From positions 1 through 14,205 of the forward strand of contig JAXYYF010000116.1 of the NCBI GenBank assembly GCA_037419475.1: a stretch of DNA of 14,205 bases, given 5' to 3'. How positions within the stretch are numbered: the stretch's first letter is position 1; each line of letters opens with the position of its first letter. The notes under the pieces were generated by a model. That model worked only from the letters and a program-made list of their open reading frames with translations. It was not told where the DNA came from and searched no databases. This DNA is from Hominicoprocola sp037419475. GTDB taxonomy: Bacteria > Bacillota > Clostridia > Oscillospirales > Oscillospiraceae. The position numbers were made by a program, and so were the translations under genes. Shown one piece after another: positions 1-7,491 of this stretch.

Positions 1-66
1 CAGACCGTCTAAAAATATTTTTTCGTTTTGTTACACTTTCCTATTGACATTTGCCATTTTGAGCGC

Positions 67-95
67 TTGCAAAGGATAAGGAAGCTTGCTATAAT
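67..95 (+). promoter_or_regulatory. Sigma-70-type promoter of the xdhC-yqeC-yqeB operon
   Basis: TTGCAA at 67-72 and a perfect TATAAT at 90-95 are separated by exactly 17 bases, 35 bases before the xdhC ATG. The predicted transcript would start near 102 and carry a short leader with an AAAGGA ribosome binding site at 118-123. No operator-like repeat is obvious around it. The TTGACA at 44-49 has no matching -10 box. Positions 1-66 hold nothing else I can identify. Confidence 0.8.
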
Positions 96-130
96 AACAA
101 AAATGGTAATCCTACTGAAAGGATAACGCA

Positions 131-1114
131 ATGAAAGAGATTTTAAACACAATGCTCTCCGCGCTCGCGCGCGAAGAAAGAGTGATGCTTTGCAGCGTTC
201 TGGCTGCCGACGGCTCGTCCCCGCGCGGTGCGGGTGCGCATATGGCGGTCTTTGCCGACGGCACAGCGCTCGGCACGGTCGGCGGCGGCGCGGTGGAGCG
301 GCAGTCGGTTGCGCTTGCGCAGGCTCTGCTGACGGAGTGGCGGGATGCGCTGCGCACCTTTGCCCTGCATCCCGAGGCAGAGAACAGCACAGGCATGGTC
401 TGCGGCGGCGATGTGACGATTTGTTTTCAGTGTTTTTCGCCGGAGGAGGCGGAAAAGGTGGATGCGCTGTGCGCGTGGCTCGGCGCGCTCGAGGGAGGAA
501 AGAACGTCTGGCTGCGGCTTGTGTTTGATGGGGAGAGGGTGCGGGAGACCGACGTCCTTACCTCAGACGATCTGCGGCACGGAATCGAGAGCTTCTTTAC
601 CTCCCGACCCTACTGGGACGGAAAAACCTACGTTGAGCCGGTCGTCCGTGCGGGACGCGTTTACCTCTTTGGTGCGGGACATGTCGGACGTGCGCTCGTG
701 CCGGTTTTAAGCTATGTCGGCTTTGAGGTCACGGTGTTCGATAACCGCGCAGAGTTGGCACGGCGAGAGCATTTCCCTACGGCGCGAGAGATCATCGTCG
801 GCGACTTTGCACATATTTTTGAAAAGGTCACGCTGACCGCCGACGATTACGCTGTGGTCATGACGCCGGGGCATCAGGCGGACTATGAGATCCTCGAACA
901 GGTGCTGCGTACTCCGGCGGCCTACATCGGCTGCATCGGCAGCAAAAGAAAGGTCGCGCTCACACGCGAAAGGCTGACCGCGGCAGGCTTTTCACAGCGG
1001 AACATCGACCGTATCCATGCGCCCATCGGCCTTCCGATTCTGGCCGAAACGCCGGAGGAGATCGCCGTCAGCATTGCCGCCGAGATGATCCGGCACCGCG
1101 CGGAGCACATGTAA
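131..1114 (+). CDS. xdhC: XdhC/CoxI-family molybdenum hydroxylase maturation protein
   Basis: This 327-residue protein belongs to the XdhC/CoxI family, which binds molybdenum cofactor and helps sulfurate and insert it into xanthine dehydrogenase-like hydroxylases in the cytoplasm. Visible signatures are the N-terminal GSSPRGAGAHM (residues 28-38) and GTVGGGAVE (48-56), the MVCGGD segment around 89-94, a Rossmann-type GAGHVG (181-186) opening the C-terminal NAD-like domain, GCIGSKRK (267-274) and the family-ending APIGLPI...ETPEEIAVSIAAE block (297-317). Length and domain order are normal. The ATG at 131 is preceded by AAAGGA at 118-123. The next gene follows after 19 bases, and the company of yqeC and yqeB points to a selenium-dependent hydroxylase as client rather than a standard xanthine dehydrogenase; that assignment is inference from context. 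Confidence 0.9.
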   Translation: MKEILNTMLSALAREERVMLCSVLAADGSSPRGAGAHMAVFADGTALGTVGGGAVERQSVALAQALLTEWRDALRTFALHPEAENSTGMVCGGDVTICFQCFSPEEAEKVDALCAWLGALEGGKNVWLRLVFDGERVRETDVLTSDDLRHGIESFFTSRPYWDGKTYVEPVVRAGRVYLFGAGHVGRALVPVLSYVGFEVTVFDNRAELARREHFPTAREIIVGDFAHIFEKVTLTADDYAVVMTPGHQADYEILEQVLRTPAAYIGCIGSKRKVALTRERLTAAGFSQRNIDRIHAPIGLPILAETPEEIAVSIAAEMIRHRAEHM

Positions 1115-1133
1115 GCTGTAAAGGAGTTTTACT

Positions 1134-1805
1134 ATGCAGATCGCACCGCTCTTGTATATTGGGCGCGGCATGACCGCGCTCATTGGCGGCGGCGGAAAGA
1201 CGACCTTGGTCTACACATTGACGGAGGAGCTGCGGAGAAAAGGCAGCGTGATCCTTTGCACCTCAACGCGGATCATGCGTCCGGCGCAGTATGAGGTGAT
1301 GGAGAAGGCGGGGGAAGCGGAGCTTTCCGCCGCGCTTGCTGCGCACGGCGCGGTCTGCGTTGGGGAGACGGCGGAGGACGGAAAGCTCGCTGCGCCGCAG
1401 TTGTCCTTTGAGACGCTTGCGCGGCTTGCGGACTACGTGCTTGTTGAGGCGGACGGCGCAAAGCATCTGCCGCTCAAAGCGCATGCGCCCCACGAGCCGG
1501 TCATTCCGCCGAACGCGCAGCGTGTAGTGGTCGTGGTCGGTGCGGACGGTTTCGGCAGACCCATCCGAGAGGTCTGCCACCGGCCGGAACGGTATGCTGC
1601 GCTCTGTGGTGCGCCGGAGGGCGCGGCTGTCACGCCGGAAATGGCTGCGGCGGTGCTTACTGCCGAGGGCCTTGCTGACCGCGTTTATATCAATAAAGTT
1701 GAATCGGCGGCGGACTTTGACAATGCCGCCGCACTTGCTGAACGGCTCACCTGTCCGGTCACGGCAGGGAGTCTGCACAAGGGGGTATATGTATGCTTGC
1801 ACTGA
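1134..1805 (+). CDS. yqeC: YqeC-like selenium-dependent hydroxylase accessory protein (putative nucleotide-binding)
   Basis: This 223-residue protein matches the YqeC family, which travels with selenium-dependent molybdenum hydroxylases; its biochemical role is not settled. It has a P-loop GGGGKTTL (residues 18-25) near the N terminus, a family-typical VEADGAKHLPLKAH stretch about 60 residues past the first acidic loop, and an INKVE motif near the C terminus that resembles a GTPase NKxD-type base-recognition motif. Together these suggest an NTPase working on cofactor maturation. An AAGGAG ribosome binding site at 1121-1126 lies 7 bases before the ATG. Its last 13 bases overlap the start of yqeB, so the two are probably translationally coupled. 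Family assignment is by recognised motifs; nucleotide use is inferred. Confidence 0.85.
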   Translation: MQIAPLLYIGRGMTALIGGGGKTTLVYTLTEELRRKGSVILCTSTRIMRPAQYEVMEKAGEAELSAALAAHGAVCVGETAEDGKLAAPQLSFETLARLADYVLVEADGAKHLPLKAHAPHEPVIPPNAQRVVVVVGADGFGRPIREVCHRPERYAALCGAPEGAAVTPEMAAAVLTAEGLADRVYINKVESAADFDNAAALAERLTCPVTAGSLHKGVYVCLH

Positions 1806-2593
1806 TCCGCGGAGCGGGAGATCTTGCCAGCGGCATTGCGCTTCGCCTGTACCGCAGCGGCATTCAGGTGGTCATGACCGATCTTCCACGCCCGACGGCG
1901 ATCCGCCGCACGGTCGCTTTTTCCGAGGCCATTGTCCATGGAGAGGCGGTGGTCGAGGATGTGACCGCCCGCTTTGCCGCAAATGTGGCGCAAGCGTGTG
2001 CTCTGCTCGCACAGGGCGTGATTCCGGTGCTGGCAGACCCCGGCTGTGACTGCCGCGGGATGCTTGCTCCCGACGCGCTGGTGGACGCCATTCTTGCCAA
2101 GCGTAACCTTGGCACGCGCATTACCGACGCGCCGGCCGTCGTCGGCGTTGGCCCCGGCTTTACGGCGGGGGAGGACTGCCACGCCGTCGTGGAGACTATG
2201 CGCGGACATACGCTCGGACGTGTGATCTACCGTGGAAGCGCGCTGCCGAACACCAACATTCCGGGGCTGATCGGCGGCTTTGCGGGGGAGCGTGTGCTGC
2301 GTGCGCCCGCAGACGGAGAGTTTTGTGCTGTTCACCGGATCGGTGATCTGGTCAAGGCTGGTGAGACGGCGGGTTATGTCGCAGGAGAGCCGATGGTCTG
2401 CACCATTGACGGTGTGCTGCGCGGCCTTTTGGCAGATGGTGTTTCGGTTCACAAGGGTATGAAATCCGGTGACGTTGATCCGCGCGGAAACGTTGAGAAC
2501 TGCTATACAGCCTCCGATAAGGCGCTTGCCGTGGGCGGCGGTGTGCTGGAGGCGCTGCTGCACCTGAGCGGCGCGCTGAACCGCGGAAATTGA
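1793..2593 (+). CDS. yqeB: YqeB (EF2563 family) selenium-dependent molybdenum hydroxylase accessory protein
   Basis: This 266-residue protein is recognisable as YqeB, also called the EF2563 family, a marker of selenium-dependent molybdenum hydroxylase systems. Phylogenetic-profile work has linked such genes to selD in genomes that use selenium as a labile cofactor on a molybdenum enzyme. It starts with a Rossmann-like IRGAGDLASG (residues 5-14), has ADPGCDCRGMLAPDALVDA (81-99) with a paired-cysteine loop, AVVGVGPGFTAGEDCHAVVE (115-134), and a glycine-rich C terminus ending in a VGGGVLEALL-type helix. The paired cysteines could be selenium or metal ligands, but that is inference. The ATG at 1793 lies inside the end of yqeC and has AAGGGGG at 1779-1785 as ribosome binding site. 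It is the last gene of the operon, 20 bases before a terminator. Confidence 0.9.
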   Translation: MLALIRGAGDLASGIALRLYRSGIQVVMTDLPRPTAIRRTVAFSEAIVHGEAVVEDVTARFAANVAQACALLAQGVIPVLADPGCDCRGMLAPDALVDAILAKRNLGTRITDAPAVVGVGPGFTAGEDCHAVVETMRGHTLGRVIYRGSALPNTNIPGLIGGFAGERVLRAPADGEFCAVHRIGDLVKAGETAGYVAGEPMVCTIDGVLRGLLADGVSVHKGMKSGDVDPRGNVENCYTASDKALAVGGGVLEALLHLSGALNRGN

Positions 2594-2613
2594 TATCAAT
2601 TGACTTTGTACGG

Positions 2614-2643
2614 AAAAGAGCCACCCGATCGGGCGGCTCTTTT
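2614..2643. terminator. Bidirectional intrinsic terminator between yqeB and the convergent activase gene
   Basis: A nearly perfect inverted repeat: AAAAGAGCC on the left pairs with GGCTCTTTT on the right, and the inner CCC-GATC-GGG continues the stem with a single A/C mismatch. Read on either strand it gives a GC-rich hairpin followed by a run of T, so it can end both the + strand operon and the - strand gene whose stop codon lies 10 bases to the right. Confidence 0.92.
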
Positions 2644-2652
2644 GATATCTGT

Positions 2653-5600
2653 TTACTGTACGGCGGCTTCCTGTGCTTTATTCATGGGCTTTTGTGCATC
2701 GGAAGCCATGGCGCGGTGCGCAGAGGAGAGCATCAGCTTGATTCGGTTGAGTTGGTTGACCTCGCTCGCGCCGGGGTCGTAGTCCACGGCGACGATGTTC
2801 GCCCACGGATACTCCTTGCGCAGCGCTTTGATGACGCCCTTGCCGACCACATGGTTCGGCAGACACGCAAACGGCTGGATGCAGACGATATTTGGCGTGC
2901 CGGAGGTGAGCAGTTCCGCCATTTCACCCGTGAGGAACCAGCCTTCGCCATACTGGTTTCCGATGGCGAGGAACGGTTCGGCAAGCTTGGCGACGTCCTC
3001 GATGCGCATGGGCGGCTCAAAGCGGCGGCTCTTTTCCAGTGCTTCAAGCGCAGGTGCGCGCAGCTTGCGGATGAGCTCCACGCCGACCTTGGAGACCATG
3101 GAGTCCTTCCACGACGTACCGAGGTTTTTATGGCGGAAATCGCGGCCATAGATGCTGTAATTGAAGAAGTCGAGCAGGTCGGGCACGACGGCCTCCGCGC
3201 CCTCTGCTTCCAAAAGCTCAACGAGGTGATTGTTCGCAAGCGGCATGTATTTTACCAGAATTTCGCCCACGATGCCCACGCGCGGCTTGCGGAGCGTCTC
3301 ATCGATGGGAAGATTGTCAAAATCCTCCACGATGCCGCGGCAGACATCGGCATAGCGCCACTTCGTCTTGGGATTGACAAGAGAATCGATGCAGATATCC
3401 TTCCACTTCTGGTGAACGGCCTCCGCGCTGCCTTTCTCCAGTTCATATGGGCGCACATGGTAGAGACAGCGCATGAACAGATCGCCGTAGACCAGCGCAT
3501 GCACTGCGTCCATCATCAGCCCCTTGGAGATCGTGAAGCCCTCGTTCTTCTCCATGCCGTTGAGATTGACGGAGACGACCGGAATGTGGCCGTAGCCCGC
3601 CTTTTCCAGCGCGCGGCGAATAAAGCCGACATAGTTGCTCGCGCGGCAGCAGCCGCCGGTCTGCGTCATCATCAGCGCAAGGTGGTCGGTGTCGTAGCGG
3701 CCGGAGGTCACAGCCTCCATCAGCTGGCCGACAACGGTGATGGAAGGGAAGCAGGCGTCGTTGTTGACGAATTTCAGGCCGGTATCGATGGCCTTGCGGT
3801 CGTCGTTTTTCAAGAGAACGACATTGTAGCCGTGCTTGTTGAATACCGGCTCGAGCACGTCAAAGTGGATGGGGCTCATTTGAGGGGCGAGCAGCGTCCA
3901 CTTTTCCTCGCGCATCTTTTTGGTAAAGACAGTGCGGTGGTAGGCTGCGGGCTGGGGGTGAGCGTAGATGCCCTTCTCGCGGCGGATGCTCATGGCGGCA
4001 AGCAGGCTGCGGATGCGGATGCGCACCGCGCCGAGATTGTTGACTTCGTCGATCTTGAGGACGGTGTAGAGCTTATTGCTGCCCTCCAGAATTTCGGAGA
4101 CCTGATCGGTCGTCACGGCGTCAAGGCCGCAGCCGAACGAGTTGAGCTGGATGAGCTCCAGATCGTCGCGGTTCCGGACGAACTCTGCCGCTGTGTACAG
4201 GCGGGAGTGATAGACCCACTGGTCGTTCGCGCGCAGCGGACGCTCGGGGTTGAAATCGATGGGGAGAGAATCCTCGGTGAGCACATCGAGACCGTAGGAG
4301 GTGATGAGCTCCGGAATGCCGTGGTTGATCTCAGGATCGAGATGATAGGGACGGCCTGCGAGCACAACGCCGCAGCGCCCATCCTGCTTCATCTTGGCGA
4401 GCACCCGCGCGCCTTCGGCGCGGATATCGGCCTTTGCCTTTTGCTGCTCGGCCCAGGCAAGAGAAACCGCCTGTCGGACCTCCTTGGCGGGAATACCCCA
4501 TTGCTCGCGGCAGAACACCGCCATGCGGTCAGCGATGACCTTCTCACTCGTGAAGGCGAGGAAGGGCTTGAGGTATTCGACCTCGCTGTCCGCTGCTGCT
4601 TCGACGTTGTTGCGCAGATTCTCCGGGTAAGAGACGACCATCGGGCAGTTGAAGTGGTTCTGTGCGTCTGGCGTTTCCTGATGCTCAAAGAATACACAAG
4701 GATGGAAGATGGTGTGCACGCCCTCATCGATGAGCCACTGGACATGTCCGTGGGCCAGCTTGGCAGGATAGCATTCAGATTCTGAAGGGATGGATTCCAT
4801 GCCGCGCTCATAAAGTTTGCGGTCGGAGAGCGGGGAGAGGATGACGCGGAAGCCGAGCGACTTGAAAAATATTGCCCAGAAGGGATAGTTTTCATACATG
4901 TTCAGCACACGCGGAATGCCGATCTCGCCGCGCGGTGCCTCTTCGGCAGCCAGCGGGGGATAGTCGAACATCCGGCGGAGCTTATAGGCGAACAGATCCG
5001 CACCCTTTTCCTGTGCGTCGGTGTTCCCCGCGCCCTTTTCACAGCGGTTGCCGGTGGTATAGCGCCGCCCGCCGGGGAAGCGCGTGACAGTGAGCATGCA
5101 GTGATTGGCGCAGCCGCCGCAGCGCAGCGTCTGCGTTTTGTACTCCAGTGTTTCGATCTCGGAGAGCGGGAGCATGGTCGTCTGCTGGCCGTGGTAGTGC
5201 CTGCGGGCGATCAACGCCGCACCGAACGCGCCCATGAGGCCCGCGATGTCGGGGCAGACCGCCTCTGTGCCGGAGATTTTCTCAAATGCGCGCAGTACAG
5301 CCTTGTTGTAGAATGTGCCGCCCTGCACGACCACGTGCGATCCGAGCTCACTCGGATCGGCAAGCTTGATGACCTTGTAGAGCGCGTTTTTGATGACGGA
5401 ATAGGCAAGGCCCGCGGAAATATCGGAGACGCTTGCGCCTTCCTTCTGCGCCTGCTTGACGTTGGAGTTCATAAACACCGTACAGCGCGTGCCGAGATCG
5501 ACCGGGTGCGGTGCGAAGAGCGCCTCTTTGGCAAAGCCCTCGGCGTTGTAGCCGAGCGAGGCGGCAAAGTTTTCGATAAACGAGCCGCAGCCCGATGAGC

Positions 5601-6927
5601 ACGCCTCATTGAGCAGAACATTGTCTACGCTGCCGTTGTGGAGCTTGATGCACTTCATGTCCTGCCCGCCGATATCCAGCACGCAGTCTACCTTCGGGTC
5701 GAAGAAGGCCGCGGCGGTGCAGTGGGCGATGGTCTCAACCTCACCCTCGTCGAGCGAAAAAGCAGCCTTTAAAAGAGACTCGCCATAGCCGGTCGAGCAC
5801 TCGCGCAGGATGTGTGCGCCTTCAGGCAGCTCGCGCGCGAGTGCGGAGACGGCACGCTTGGCCGTCTCGATGGGGCTGCCCTGATTGTTGGCATAGTATG
5901 ACCAGAGCAGTTCGCCGCGCTCACCGATGAGCGCAAGCTTGGTCGTGGTCGAACCGGCGTCCACGCCGAGGAAGCAGCCGCCGCGGTAATCCGCCAGCGC
6001 ACCCTTTTCCACCACGGCTTTCACGTGGCGGGCGCAGAACGCGTCGTAGTCCTCCTGCGAGGCAAACAGCGGCGGCAGACGGTGGAGCTCAAAATCCATC
6101 TCCACGCCGCGCTCGAGCTGATCGATCATCCGGTCGATGTCGACGGCCGCGTTCTCCGTTTCCTCCATCGCCGCGCCCATGGCGGCAAAGAGGTGGGAGT
6201 TGGGCGGATCGATGGTCGTCTTATCCGTCAGCTTGAGTGTGCGGATGAACGCTGCCTTGAGCTGCGGCAGAAAATGCAGCGGCCCGCCGAGAAAGGCCAC
6301 ATGGCCGCGGATGGGCTTGCCGCAGGCAAGACCCGAGATGGTCTGGTTGACGACCGCCTGAAAGATGGAGGCGGCAAGGTCAGCCTTGGTCGCGCCCTCG
6401 TTGATGAGGGGCTGGATATCGGTCTTGGCAAATACGCCGCAGCGCGCGGCGATGGGGTAGATCTGCTGATAGTTCGCGGCCTCGCGGTCAAGGCCTGCCG
6501 CGTCAGTTTGCAAAAGGGCCGCCATCTGGTCAATGAACGAGCCGGTGCCGCCAGCGCATACGCCATTCATGCGCTCTTCGAGCGTGCCGGCAAAGTAGAT
6601 GATCTTCGCGTCCTCGCCGCCGAGCTCAATAGCAACGTCTGTCTGCGGTGCTTCCTTTTGCAGCGCGTCGGCAACGGCCACGACCTCCTGAATAAAAGGA
6701 ATGCCGAGCGCCTTGGCGAGGTTAATGGCGCCCGAACCGGTGATTTTCGCCTGCAAGGCACAGCTTCCGATCTGCTCACGCGCTTCGCGCAGAAGGGCGG
6801 AGAGCGCCTCCTGTGTGTGCGCACAGTGCCGCCGGTACTCGCCGAAGACCATGCGTCCGTCTTCGTCCAGAAGTACAAGCTTTACTGTTGTAGAGCCAAT
6901 GTCAATGCCTGCGCGGTATGTAATCAT
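2653..6927 (-). CDS. Giant 2-hydroxyacyl-CoA dehydratase activase-type protein (two BadF/HgdC ATPase domains + DUF2229/HgdB-like region)
   Basis: This 1424-residue protein belongs to the large acyl-CoA dehydratase activase-related family. Two ASKHA ATPase domains of BadF/BadG/BcrA/BcrD (HgdC) type lie in tandem: GIDIGSTT (7-14) with GGEDAKI (103-109), and GVDAGSTT (321-328) with GGQDMK (420-425). Each has the two cysteines that hold the bridging [4Fe-4S] cluster in HgdC, C124/C163 and C443/C482, both spaced by 39 residues as in HgdC. A cysteine cluster follows (C603, C606, C610, C629), then a DUF2229-like region (about 668-760) and an HgdB-like C-terminal half with many cysteines (e.g. C933, C1059, C1093/C1094, C1355). 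Family knowledge suggests ATP-driven delivery of low-potential electrons to an iron-sulfur site; the substrate is unknown. The gene stands alone, with no dehydratase subunits, CoA-transferase or ETF genes nearby. ATG at 6927 is preceded by AGAGG. Confidence 0.88.
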   Translation of the reverse strand: MITYRAGIDIGSTTVKLVLLDEDGRMVFGEYRRHCAHTQEALSALLREAREQIGSCALQAKITGSGAINLAKALGIPFIQEVVAVADALQKEAPQTDVAIELGGEDAKIIYFAGTLEERMNGVCAGGTGSFIDQMAALLQTDAAGLDREAANYQQIYPIAARCGVFAKTDIQPLINEGATKADLAASIFQAVVNQTISGLACGKPIRGHVAFLGGPLHFLPQLKAAFIRTLKLTDKTTIDPPNSHLFAAMGAAMEETENAAVDIDRMIDQLERGVEMDFELHRLPPLFASQEDYDAFCARHVKAVVEKGALADYRGGCFLGVDAGSTTTKLALIGERGELLWSYYANNQGSPIETAKRAVSALARELPEGAHILRECSTGYGESLLKAAFSLDEGEVETIAHCTAAAFFDPKVDCVLDIGGQDMKCIKLHNGSVDNVLLNEACSSGCGSFIENFAASLGYNAEGFAKEALFAPHPVDLGTRCTVFMNSNVKQAQKEGASVSDISAGLAYSVIKNALYKVIKLADPSELGSHVVVQGGTFYNKAVLRAFEKISGTEAVCPDIAGLMGAFGAALIARRHYHGQQTTMLPLSEIETLEYKTQTLRCGGCANHCMLTVTRFPGGRRYTTGNRCEKGAGNTDAQEKGADLFAYKLRRMFDYPPLAAEEAPRGEIGIPRVLNMYENYPFWAIFFKSLGFRVILSPLSDRKLYERGMESIPSESECYPAKLAHGHVQWLIDEGVHTIFHPCVFFEHQETPDAQNHFNCPMVVSYPENLRNNVEAAADSEVEYLKPFLAFTSEKVIADRMAVFCREQWGIPAKEVRQAVSLAWAEQQKAKADIRAEGARVLAKMKQDGRCGVVLAGRPYHLDPEINHGIPELITSYGLDVLTEDSLPIDFNPERPLRANDQWVYHSRLYTAAEFVRNRDDLELIQLNSFGCGLDAVTTDQVSEILEGSNKLYTVLKIDEVNNLGAVRIRIRSLLAAMSIRREKGIYAHPQPAAYHRTVFTKKMREEKWTLLAPQMSPIHFDVLEPVFNKHGYNVVLLKNDDRKAIDTGLKFVNNDACFPSITVVGQLMEAVTSGRYDTDHLALMMTQTGGCCRASNYVGFIRRALEKAGYGHIPVVSVNLNGMEKNEGFTISKGLMMDAVHALVYGDLFMRCLYHVRPYELEKGSAEAVHQKWKDICIDSLVNPKTKWRYADVCRGIVEDFDNLPIDETLRKPRVGIVGEILVKYMPLANNHLVELLEAEGAEAVVPDLLDFFNYSIYGRDFRHKNLGTSWKDSMVSKVGVELIRKLRAPALEALEKSRRFEPPMRIEDVAKLAEPFLAIGNQYGEGWFLTGEMAELLTSGTPNIVCIQPFACLPNHVVGKGVIKALRKEYPWANIVAVDYDPGASEVNQLNRIKLMLSSAHRAMASDAQKPMNKAQEAAVQ

Positions 6928-6979
6928 GGGATGGACCTCTTTCTGCTGGATATGCTTTAAGATAAATACATTTTGATAT

Positions 6980-7009
6980 AGTATAATACGCCAGAAATGG
7001 AAGCGTAAA
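6980..7009 (-). promoter_or_regulatory. Probable sigma-70-type promoter of the giant activase gene
   Basis: On the - strand a -35-like TTTACG (7004-7009) and a -10 TATACT (6980-6985) are 18 bases apart, about 50 bases before the ATG at 6927. The -35 is weak (4 of 6 matches), the -10 is good (5 of 6). Placement between the atp terminator and the gene start supports independent transcription. Confidence 0.6.
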
Positions 7010-7033
7010 GTTAAGAAACTGTGAAAAATAACA

Positions 7034-7066
7034 GCAGGGCGGGAGAAAAATTTTCACCCGCTCTGC
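7034..7066 (-). terminator. Probable intrinsic terminator of the atp operon
   Basis: An inverted repeat 11 bases past the atpC stop codon: GCAG-A-GCGGG on the - strand pairs with CCCGC-C-CTGC (one mismatch), and the loop side can close further through GAAAA/TTTTC. It is followed on the - strand by TGTTATTTTT, a T-rich though interrupted tract. Confidence 0.75.
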
Positions 7067-7077
7067 TTTATATGCCG

Positions 7078-7491
7078 CTAAGTGGTCTCATACTCGCTCC
7101 CGCCGCGCATCTGACGGATGGCGCGGGAGAGCGCGGCCTGTGCCGCTTGATACTCCAGAAGACTTTTGCGTGCAAGCGCCTCCTCGTGTGCGCGCTCGGC
7201 CTCCCGCCGTGCGCGGTTGGCTTCAGCATCCTCCGGTCGTTCCGCTATATCGACGAGCAGAAGAATGTTGCCTTCTTCGACCTTGAGAAGGCCGGAATCG
7301 ACAAGAAATTCGTGCCTTACACCGTCGGAATCGGTCAATGCGGTCCGGCCGGGCACGACGGCGCTGATGAGATTGCTGTGGTGCGGGAGAAAGCCGCGCA
7401 GTCCATCCGGCGTCGGCACGGTGAGACTGATGCACTCACCGCAGTAAAACGCGCCGTCGGGGGCGAGGATCTCAAGATGAAAAGCATTCAT
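7078..7491 (-). CDS. atpC: F-type ATP synthase epsilon subunit
   Basis: At 137 residues this is a normal-length epsilon subunit of the F1 central stalk, which contacts gamma and the c ring and can inhibit ATP hydrolysis. The N-terminal beta-sandwich is shown by FHLEILAPDG (4-13) and by the TPDGLRGFLPHH segment (27-38), the family's most conserved stretch. The C-terminal third is a charged, alanine-rich helical hairpin (roughly 87-130). It starts inside the stop of atpD (ATGA overlap) with only a weak ribosome binding site, so it is probably translated by coupling. It is the last gene of the operon. Confidence 0.95.
   Translation of the reverse strand: MNAFHLEILAPDGAFYCGECISLTVPTPDGLRGFLPHHSNLISAVVPGRTALTDSDGVRHEFLVDSGLLKVEEGNILLLVDIAERPEDAEANRARREAERAHEEALARKSLLEYQAAQAALSRAIRQMRGGSEYETT

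Noticed and set aside
44..49. A perfect TTGACA upstream of xdhC as an alternative -35 box
   Set aside because: No -10-like hexamer lies 16-19 bases downstream; the promoter at 67-95 fits much better.
2588..2601. A perfect 14-base palindrome, AATTGATATCAATT, across the yqeB stop codon
   Set aside because: It is short and AT-rich, lies just before a clear terminator, and has no second copy, so an operator or attachment site cannot be supported.
2590..4785. A 731-codon open frame on the + strand, opposite the giant activase gene
   Set aside because: It lies entirely against a well-supported gene, begins in the yqeB end/terminator region, and its translation has no recognisable domain. Long antisense open frames are common in GC-rich coding DNA.
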